Of a stretch of DNA of 9,567 bases, positions 1-5,761 are shown piece after piece. The stretch covers positions 1 to 9,567 of the forward strand of contig JAPPKV010000072.1 of assembly GCA_028819775.1 (NCBI GenBank). Reading direction: 5' to 3'. A program made the translations under genes and the position numbers. The notes beneath the pieces were generated by a model. It was not told the DNA's origin, did not search any database, and was given only the letters and a program-made list of their open reading frames with translations. Origin of the DNA: Gammaproteobacteria bacterium. GTDB taxonomy: Bacteria; Pseudomonadota; Gammaproteobacteria; Pseudomonadales; Azotimanducaceae_A. The number at the start of each line of letters is the position of its first letter. Within the stretch, counting starts at the first letter, position 1.

Positions 1-1136
1 CGGTGGCGTTCGTGCGCGGCGAGGGCAGCTATGTCTACGACAGCAACGGCAAGCGCTATCTCGATGGGCTGACCGGCATCGCCGTGTGCGGACTCGGCCA
101 CGCGCACCCCAAGGTGGCCGACGCCATCGCGCGGCAGGCGTCGACTCTCACCCACACCTCCAACCTGTACCGGATTCCCGGGCAGGAGCGACTCGCGAAC
201 CGGCTCACCGAAATATCCGGCATGGACAACGTGTTCTTCTGCAACTCCGGGGCGGAAGCCAACGAAGCCACCATCAAGATCGCGCGTCTCTACGGCCACT
301 CGCGAAACGTCGATGCACCCCACATCGTGGTCGCCGACGGCAGCTTCCACGGCCGCACGATGGCGACGCTGACCGCGACCGGCAACCGCAAGGTGCAGGC
401 CGGATTCGAGCCGCTGCTCGGGGGATTCGTGCGCGCGCCGTACAACGACGTCGAGTCGGTGGAGAAGATCGCCGCCAACGACAAGAACGTCGTGGCGGTG
501 CTGGTGGAGCCGATTCTCGGCGAAGGCGGCATCGTCATTCCGGACGACGGTTATCTCGAAGCCCTGCGCGACATCTGCGACCGCCACGGCTGGCTGCTGA
601 TGCTCGACGAAGTCCAGACGGGCAATGGCCGGACCGGGCGCTACTTCGCCTACCAGCACACCGCGATCATTCCCGATGTCGTGGCCACCGCCAAGGGACT
701 CGGAAACGGCGTGCCGATCGGCGCCTGCCTGGCTCGGGGCGAGGCCGCGAAGATGCTGGTCGCCGGCACCCACGGCTCGACGTTCGGCGGCAATTTCCTG
801 GTCTGCGCCGCCGCCAACGCGGTGGTCGACGAGTTGACCGACGGCGGAATCATCGACCGTGCCGCAGAACTCGGTGAGCGCATGCTGGCGAGGTTCAGCC
901 AACGCCTTGCGGGAAACAACCGCGTCAAGGACATCCGAGGCAAGGGGTTGATGCTGGCCGTCGAGCTCAACGAGCCCTGTGCGGAACTCGTCGGTGCCGC
1001 CGTCGACGCCGGCCTCCTGATCAATGTCGCCGCGGACACCGTGGTGCGTCTCTTGCCGCCGCTCAATATGAGCGACGACGAGGCCGACGCGATGGTGGAC
1101 CAAGTGGTCGACTTGATTGACGCGATGCCCGGCTAG
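1..1136 (+). CDS. argD: Acetylornithine aminotransferase, 5' end cut off
   Basis: This is a class III PLP-dependent aminotransferase. It converts N-acetylglutamate semialdehyde to N-acetylornithine, with glutamate as amino donor, in cytosolic arginine synthesis. Residue numbers count from the GTG at position 3. Visible landmarks are NSGAEANEA (81-89), which binds the cofactor phosphate region, the [12 protein letters not shown] segment (201-212) with the Asp that contacts the pyridine nitrogen, the Schiff-base lysine K231 in [12 protein letters not shown], and THGSTFGGN (256-264). The GTG at position 3 is probably an internal valine: ArgD proteins usually carry about 10-15 more residues, ending in a LPVAF-like segment, before this point. 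The true start therefore lies left of the window. The stop is TAG at 1134-1136. ArgD is close to ornithine, succinylornithine and GABA aminotransferases, but argF immediately downstream and the closely ArgD-like sequence favour arginine synthesis. A dual ArgD/DapC role is possible. Confidence 0.93.
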   Translation, partial: VAFVRGEGSYVYDSNGKRYLDGLTGIAVCGLGHAHPKVADAIARQASTLTHTSNLYRIPGQERLANRLTEISGMDNVFFCNSGAEANEATIKIARLYGHSRNVDAPHIVVADGSFHGRTMATLTATGNRKVQAGFEPLLGGFVRAPYNDVESVEKIAANDKNVVAVLVEPILGEGGIVIPDDGYLEALRDICDRHGWLLMLDEVQTGNGRTGRYFAYQHTAIIPDVVATAKGLGNGVPIGACLARGEAAKMLVAGTHGSTFGGNFLVCAAANAVVDELTDGGIIDRAAELGERMLARFSQRLAGNNRVKDIRGKGLMLAVELNEPCAELVGAAVDAGLLINVAADTVVRLLPPLNMSDDEADAMVDQVVDLIDAMPG

Positions 1137-1173
1137 GCTCGGGCACCGTAAAGCAAGCTGAATTCCGAGCATC

Positions 1174-1180
1174 GAGGAAG
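1174..1180 (+). promoter_or_regulatory. Ribosome binding site of argF
   Basis: GAGGAAG lies 6 nt before the GTG at 1187 and fixes that codon as the argF start. No terminator is visible in the 50 bp between argD and argF, so the two genes are probably read through from one transcript. Confidence 0.7.
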
Positions 1181-1186
1181 CGTCCC

Positions 1187-2128
1187 GTGGCTGACACTTC
1201 CGGTTCACCCCCGCAGACCGCCCGGCATCCAGCGCCGAAGCATTTCCTAACCCTCGGCGACTTCACCGCCGACGAACTGAACCGCGTCGTCAGGCGCGGT
1301 GTCGAACTGAAGGAGATGTGGCGCAACGGCCAACGCTACGAGCCGCTCAAGGGGCGAACGCTCGCCATGATCTTCGAGTTGAGTTCCACGCGCACCCGGG
1401 TTTCCTTCGAGGCGGGCATGCACCAGCTTGGCGGCCACGCCCTGTTCCTAAGCCCGACCGACTCCCACCTTGGCCGCGGCGAACCCGTCGAGGACACGGC
1501 ACGGGTGCTCTCGGAGATGGTCGACGCGGTGATGATCCGCACGTTTCACCACGACACGGCGGAACGCTTCGCCGCCGCGGCTTCGATACCGGTCATCAAC
1601 GGCATGACCGGGCGTTTCCACCCTTGCCAGTTGCTCGCGGACATGCAGACGCTCGTCGAGTACCGCGGCAAGATTTGCGGGGCCACGGTGGCGTTCGTGG
1701 GAGACGGCCACAACATGTGCAACTCCTATATTCGCGCCGCGGGATTGTTCGACTTCGAATTGCGCGTCGCGACGCCGAACGGCCATGAGCCCGACCAAGG
1801 GATTCTGCCGGCACCGAACGTCGTACTGGCCGATTCCCCGGCCCAAGCTGTCGACGGTGCCGATCTCGTGGTCACCGACGTCTGGTCGTCGATGGGACAC
1901 GAAGGCGAGGAAGCGGATCGGCGCGCGGCATTCGACGGCTATCAAGTCTCCCCCGCCCTCTTGGACCGGGCGAAGCCAGACGCTCTGTTCATGCACTGTC
2001 TACCCGCTCACCGCGGCGAGGAGATCAGCGATGATATGCTCGACGACCCGCGCTCGGTGGCCTGGGTGGAGGCCGGCAACCGCCTGCACTCGCAAAAGGC
2101 GCTCCTGGAGTTCCTGCTGGTCGCTTGA
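1187..2128 (+). CDS. argF: Ornithine carbamoyltransferase
   Basis: This enzyme joins carbamoyl phosphate and ornithine to give citrulline in cytosolic arginine synthesis. At 313 residues it is close to the usual length for the family. The carbamoyl-phosphate loop STRTR is at 67-71 ([12 protein letters not shown]), HPCQ is at 145-148, the ornithine-side DVWSSMG is at 231-237, and the catalytic-cysteine motif HCLP is at 270-273. The C-terminal [14 protein letters not shown] helix is also typical. The start is GTG, supported by a good Shine-Dalgarno sequence 6 nt upstream. The first ~17 residues form a Pro/Ser-rich extension before the conserved KHFLTLGDF segment, slightly longer than in E. coli ArgF. 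It follows argD by 50 bp. The anabolic role is inferred from this neighbour. No arcA or arcC, which mark the catabolic deiminase pathway, is in view. Confidence 0.96.
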   Translation: MADTSGSPPQTARHPAPKHFLTLGDFTADELNRVVRRGVELKEMWRNGQRYEPLKGRTLAMIFELSSTRTRVSFEAGMHQLGGHALFLSPTDSHLGRGEPVEDTARVLSEMVDAVMIRTFHHDTAERFAAAASIPVINGMTGRFHPCQLLADMQTLVEYRGKICGATVAFVGDGHNMCNSYIRAAGLFDFELRVATPNGHEPDQGILPAPNVVLADSPAQAVDGADLVVTDVWSSMGHEGEEADRRAAFDGYQVSPALLDRAKPDALFMHCLPAHRGEEISDDMLDDPRSVAWVEAGNRLHSQKALLEFLLVA

Positions 2129-2143
2129 AAAACGACTCCGACC

Positions 2144-3082
2144 ATGGACGCCAAGCAGCACATCCAACAGTCAGCCATCCGGGTCGACACCGCATCGCTC
2201 CGTGATGCCGTGAACGCCGCCAGGCAAGGCGATGCGGCCAGCCAGCGACGCGTCGCCGGTGCCATGGTCTGGGCGGCCTTTTCCTGCCCCGACGCCATCG
2301 AGCCGGTGTACGACGTCATTGCTGCCGCCTGGCTCGGTGCGGGGGAGTTCCCAGACATCCCAACCGGATTGCCACAAGCGCCCCTTGAAGCGAGTTTCTG
2401 GGATGCGTTCTTCTCCGCCGTCGATGACGCCGAGAAGGGCTACGACGCCGCATCGATAACCACCCGGGTTGCGGCATTGGGTGGCAGCGTGCATCCGAGC
2501 TTCCGGCAGATCTCCGAGGACTGTGCTCGCCGGCACCCTGGTGCGGCCGCCGCCCTGACGAATCCCGTGCCCGGGCGGACCGATCTCGATGAACTCGGTG
2601 CGTGCGCGGATCCAAGCCTCGGCCAGACCCTTTACCGGATGATCGTCGATCAGGGGTACGACCTCGAAGTGCTCGACCGGGAGGCAATCGCGCTCTCCGC
2701 CTTGCCGCGTTCGCTCCGCTACCTCAACACGCGAATCCTGCAGATGCACGATGTCTGGCACCTGGTTGCGGGCTACGAGACGACGGCCTCGCACGAGATC
2801 GCCATCTCCGCGTTCCAGCTCGCCCAGTTCGGGCACAACTACTCGGCCATGTTTCTCGCGACCATCACGACCATCTCCTGCACGCTGCAGCGCGCCGGCT
2901 ACGGCATCCTGATGCAACTCATCGCCGAAGGCTGGCGGCATGGCCGGGAGACGCCGGCCATGATGGATATCCAGTGGGAGGCGGAGTGGGGCAAACCAAT
3001 CGAAGAGATACGAAAAACCTACGCCATCCCGGTCTACCAGAGCATTCTGCCTGCGGGCTTGTTCGAGTCCGCCGCCGTGTAG
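2144..3082 (+). CDS. Coq4-family ubiquinone biosynthesis protein
   Basis: This 312-residue protein carries the Coq4 metal-ligand signature HDxxHx(11)E exactly: H202, D203, H206 and E218, inside MHDVWHLVAGYETTASHEIA. The following helices and the EEIRKTYAI end also fit the Coq4 domain, which spans roughly residues 145-295. Coq4 proteins act in late ubiquinone synthesis; in eukaryotes they organise the Coq complex and have been linked to removal of the ring C1 carboxyl group. Whether this bacterial copy does the same is inference. About 140 residues precede the recognisable domain. I do not recognise them, and they make the protein longer than typical Coq4. The ATG lies 15 nt after the argF stop with no clear Shine-Dalgarno sequence, so translation may be coupled to argF. 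An internal ATG (2264) is a weaker alternative. The TAG stop is part of the REP element that follows. Confidence 0.8.
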   Translation: MDAKQHIQQSAIRVDTASLRDAVNAARQGDAASQRRVAGAMVWAAFSCPDAIEPVYDVIAAAWLGAGEFPDIPTGLPQAPLEASFWDAFFSAVDDAEKGYDAASITTRVAALGGSVHPSFRQISEDCARRHPGAAAALTNPVPGRTDLDELGACADPSLGQTLYRMIVDQGYDLEVLDREAIALSALPRSLRYLNTRILQMHDVWHLVAGYETTASHEIAISAFQLAQFGHNYSAMFLATITTISCTLQRAGYGILMQLIAEGWRHGRETPAMMDIQWEAEWGKPIEEIRKTYAIPVYQSILPAGLFESAAV

Positions 3083-3101
3083 GGGACGGGCTTGTCCCGT
3101 C
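3079..3101 (+). repeat. REP-like element, left half of an inverted doublet
   Basis: A GTAGGGG head (3079-3085) is followed by a hairpin with stem GACGGG (3085-3090) and CCCGTC (3096-3101) and a CTTGT loop. A GTAG tetranucleotide ahead of an imperfect palindrome is the hallmark of REP elements mobilised by RAYT (TnpA-REP) transposases. TAG of the GTAG head is the stop codon of the Coq4-family gene. Confidence 0.6.
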
Positions 3102-3163
3102 TCGCACACCTAAGGATCCCGGCTCGGGCGACCGCGCGCCCTTCGGGCCCGATAGGGTCGCCC
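3083..3163. terminator. Possible bidirectional terminator in the REP doublet
   Basis: Two GC-rich hairpins occupy the whole gap between converging genes. Neither is followed by a clear T-run, so simple intrinsic termination is not shown. REP doublets at convergent gene ends often act as transcript 3' ends or RNase barriers. That role is inferred from position and structure. Confidence 0.4.
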
Positions 3164-3167
3164 CTAC
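3126..3167 (-). repeat. REP-like element, right half of an inverted doublet
   Basis: Read on the minus strand, this element begins GTAGGGG (3167-3161) and forms a hairpin with outer stem GGGCGACC (3126-3133) and GGTCGCCC (3156-3163). Inside it is a smaller hairpin, GCCC (3138-3141) and GGGC (3145-3148). It faces the left element, so the pair makes a BIME-like doublet closed by GTAGGGG and CCCCTAC. The TAG of its head is the stop codon of the minus-strand protease. Confidence 0.6.
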
Positions 3168-5710
3168 TCGCTGAAATTGTCCGCCCCCGGTGCCGAGAGA
3201 TTGGTCAGGTCACCGGTCACGCTATCGAGTAGATTGACCACGTGGATCTCGCCGTCGGCCTCGACGAACAGCCGCCACTTGCCGGCACCGTCGCCGAATG
3301 CGCCGGAAATGTCCTCGCCGCCGTCCTCGAGTTCCGGTGCCGTGAGCGTTCGGGCCGACCCAGCGGCGAGTTGTAGTTCGACCGCGGACTCCCCGGCCGC
3401 GCCCGCGTCGTCGCGGGCCGTGATCGTGATGTTCGAGGCGCTCTCCGGGTCGGGATTGATCAAGCGCAGTCGGCTCCGCTGGTTGACGTTGCTGCCCGGA
3501 TTGAAAATGGACACGTAGTAGAAGCCGGTGAATTCGTCGAGCGCTACGACGTCGTGAATGGCGGTCAGGAAGCCGTCTGTTGTGCGCGCATATGCCGCCA
3601 CTTCGATCTCGAGATCCGAATCGAACTCCAAGCGCCAGTCGCCCGTGCCCGCGCCGGTGCCGCCGGACAGTCCCTTGTCGGTGTTGCCGGCCTCTAGATC
3701 CTGCGAGTTCAACGCCTGCGTCTCGGCCGCTTCGAGGGCGAGTGTTAACGCGTCGGGGCTCGTTCCCGCGTCGTCGGTCGCCATGATCCGCACGTCGCCG
3801 GCGCGGTCGGAATGGTTGACGACGCGGACGAACCCTTGCCGGCCATCGCTCTCGAGTGCGGCCGCGGCAAGGAAGAACGGCACGAGAATCTTGGACTCAG
3901 CGGGCGTGAACTCGACCACCAGCCGATAGTCCCCGACCTCAGTCTCGTCATAGCCCGTCACCTTCACATAGTAGGTGCCGCGGGCGACGTCGATCTCGAT
4001 CCTGAAGTTCGTGTCGATCGGGAAGTTGGCGTCGTCGTTGTAGGTTATCGTGCTGCCGTCCTCCCGCTTCAAACGTCCGACCGTGTCCAGCGACCCCGTC
4101 GTGTAGACCGTCAACGTGCCGCGGCGTAGGACGACGATCCTGAACACATCCGCGTCCGCCCCATCGGCGAGCTCTCCCGACACCTCCGACCCGACGACCA
4201 CGGGAGACGCCGCCGCCACGGTGTCACCGTGGTCGTCCTCCGAGGGCGGATCCGTATGTTGAAGATGGATGCCCGCGTGATTGTCGAAGAACCGGTCGAA
4301 GCGCCCGTAGAAGTCGACGGGATCTTCGGCCGTGCACGCCGGCCCGCCGATGAGCGTGCCGATCAGCACGTCACTGTCATCCACCGTGGTGAACAGGCCA
4401 GCGCCGCTGCTCCCGCCCGCGGTCATCCCTTCCGTCCACATGACCTTGATCGCGTCGACATCGTCGCCGAAACCCGTCGAATCGATGCTGCCGCCCGCCC
4501 ACTGCTTGGGATCGCCGTCGGGGTGATGCAGCGACGTCACCTCGGTCCCCGACTCCCACCCGACATCGCTATTCCATCCGGCCAGGCAGGCGTTGTTCGG
4601 CAATGCGACCCGTAGCCGCAGCAGCGAGGCGTCCGTATCGGGGTCGCTCGCCACGAGTTCCGCCCCGCCGAAACGCTCCGTAATGCCCGGTTCCTCGTCC
4701 GTGTCGTCACAGGTCTCGTATTCGTAGTGCCAGCGCGTTTCGATGGTGTCGGCAAGGCTTTGAGACGCCACGCAGTGTGCCGCCGTCAAGAAATACGGTG
4801 CGTCGAGGTTTTCGTCGCGCGAACGTGCGGAATTGACCGCCGTACCCGTACACACATAGGAAACTCCCGCCTCGTCGGTGAACAGAATCGTAGCCACGGC
4901 GTTGTTCGGGCAGCTGGGCAGGCTCTTGCACGCCACCTGAACCGGGTCGCACACCGCGGCGTCGGTGCGAAGGCGCTGCCCGGACCGCGACGTCTGCGGC
5001 GGGGGGAGATGGATGTGCGACACAGCGACGATGCGCAATGACACATCGCCCTCGTAGGCCGACGGGGCAACCTCGATTTCGATACCCAAGGTGTCGCCAG
5101 GGATTGTCGGCGACCAGCGTGTCCGCACACCGTCCGCCGGTTGCGGGCCCGTATCGGCGCGCGGCTCTACGAAGTCGCCCCCCTTGAAAACGGGATACTG
5201 CCGTTTCGGGTCCCCAAGGGCGAAGAACCGCAATACCGCCCCCGGCGGAAGTGCCGCGCGAACGGCCACCCGGATCGCGCCGGCCCGCGGCGAGCGCACG
5301 GTCAATGCGGCCACGCGAGAGCCGCCTGTCAACGCCGTCCACGTCAACGTCGGCGCCAGGTCACCGCGGGCGATCTCGGGCAACTGCCGACCAACGCCGA
5401 TTCGCAACGGCTGCCCGGGTTTCGGGGTTTCAGACTCGTCCGCCGCCTGGACGTCGGCGATCGTCGGCAGGACGATGGTGCGTGAAACCGCGGCCCGGGT
5501 GTAGTCCATCTTTGTCTGCCACGAACTCGGGGCAGTCGGCTCGGTCGCATTCCGAGGTTCGATCGCACCGAGCCGCTGCGCATGCGCGACGGACACGATC
5601 GAACACGTCAACAACAATCCGAAAAGCCCCGCCCATCGGCTCTTGAAACGAGACGCGTGTCCGGCGTCCACGCCGACGCTCCCAGCCATCGTTCTCGACA
5701 ACCGCATCAA
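3164..5710 (-). CDS. Secreted lysyl-endopeptidase-like serine protease
   Basis: An 848-residue exported S1-type protease. Order: signal peptide with hydrophobic core about 27-43 and likely cleavage after AHA (42-44); beta-rich propeptide-like region 45-250; catalytic domain about 254-480 with H312 (TAAHC), D360 (DTDASLLRL) and S435 (GGSSGAG); PPC-type domain about 500-602; two C-terminal repeats (606-722, 728-845). Compared from memory with Achromobacter protease I, all six disulfide cysteines have counterparts (C254, C261, C287, C313, C334, C459), plus an extra C267/C375. The Asp that binds the P1 lysine aligns with D466 (VDFYGR). The Trp169/His210 pair is not conserved: His210 becomes I454. 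Cleavage after Lys or Arg is therefore likely but unproven. Start is uncertain: TTG at 5710, ATG at 5707, or ATG at 5689, the last preceded by GAGA. It follows the kinase-cyclase gene by 51-54 bp, perhaps on one transcript. Confidence 0.87.
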   Translation of the reverse strand: MMRLSRTMAGSVGVDAGHASRFKSRWAGLFGLLLTCSIVSVAHAQRLGAIEPRNATEPTAPSSWQTKMDYTRAAVSRTIVLPTIADVQAADESETPKPGQPLRIGVGRQLPEIARGDLAPTLTWTALTGGSRVAALTVRSPRAGAIRVAVRAALPPGAVLRFFALGDPKRQYPVFKGGDFVEPRADTGPQPADGVRTRWSPTIPGDTLGIEIEVAPSAYEGDVSLRIVAVSHIHLPPPQTSRSGQRLRTDAAVCDPVQVACKSLPSCPNNAVATILFTDEAGVSYVCTGTAVNSARSRDENLDAPYFLTAAHCVASQSLADTIETRWHYEYETCDDTDEEPGITERFGGAELVASDPDTDASLLRLRVALPNNACLAGWNSDVGWESGTEVTSLHHPDGDPKQWAGGSIDSTGFGDDVDAIKVMWTEGMTAGGSSGAGLFTTVDDSDVLIGTLIGGPACTAEDPVDFYGRFDRFFDNHAGIHLQHTDPPSEDDHGDTVAAASPVVVGSEVSGELADGADADVFRIVVLRRGTLTVYTTGSLDTVGRLKREDGSTITYNDDANFPIDTNFRIEIDVARGTYYVKVTGYDETEVGDYRLVVEFTPAESKILVPFFLAAAALESDGRQGFVRVVNHSDRAGDVRIMATDDAGTSPDALTLALEAAETQALNSQDLEAGNTDKGLSGGTGAGTGDWRLEFDSDLEIEVAAYARTTDGFLTAIHDVVALDEFTGFYYVSIFNPGSNVNQRSRLRLINPDPESASNITITARDDAGAAGESAVELQLAAGSARTLTAPELEDGGEDISGAFGDGAGKWRLFVEADGEIHVVNLLDSVTGDLTNLSAPGADNFSE
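3176..3529 (-). repeat. C-terminal protein repeat, copy B
   Basis: Residues 728-845 repeat the copy A pattern: DDAG (767-770), ELEDGG (793-798), ISGAFGDGAGKWRLFV (801-816) and TGDLTNLS near the end. The repeats reach almost to the stop codon. No GlyGly-CTERM, sortase or membrane anchor follows, so the protein probably leaves the cell freely or stays bound through these domains. Confidence 0.6.
3545..3895 (-). repeat. C-terminal protein repeat, copy A
   Basis: Residues 606-722 of the protease form the first of two diverged beta-rich units. Shared markers are DDAG (646-649), DLEAGN (671-676), LSGGTGAGTGDWRLEF (681-696) and a closing DGFLTAIHD. I recall similar units in other gammaproteobacterial exported proteins but cannot name the family. 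Substrate or surface attachment is only a guess. Confidence 0.6.
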
Positions 5711-5761
5711 TCCATGCCCGAGTTCATTCTGCGGCCAAAGTGAACTCGTCCATACGATGTG

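Noticed and set aside
2171..3109. Long open frame (312 codons) antisense to the Coq4-family gene
   Set aside because: It is the product of GC-rich third positions on the opposite strand. Its protein is low in recognisable motifs, while the plus-strand frame carries the exact Coq4 signature.
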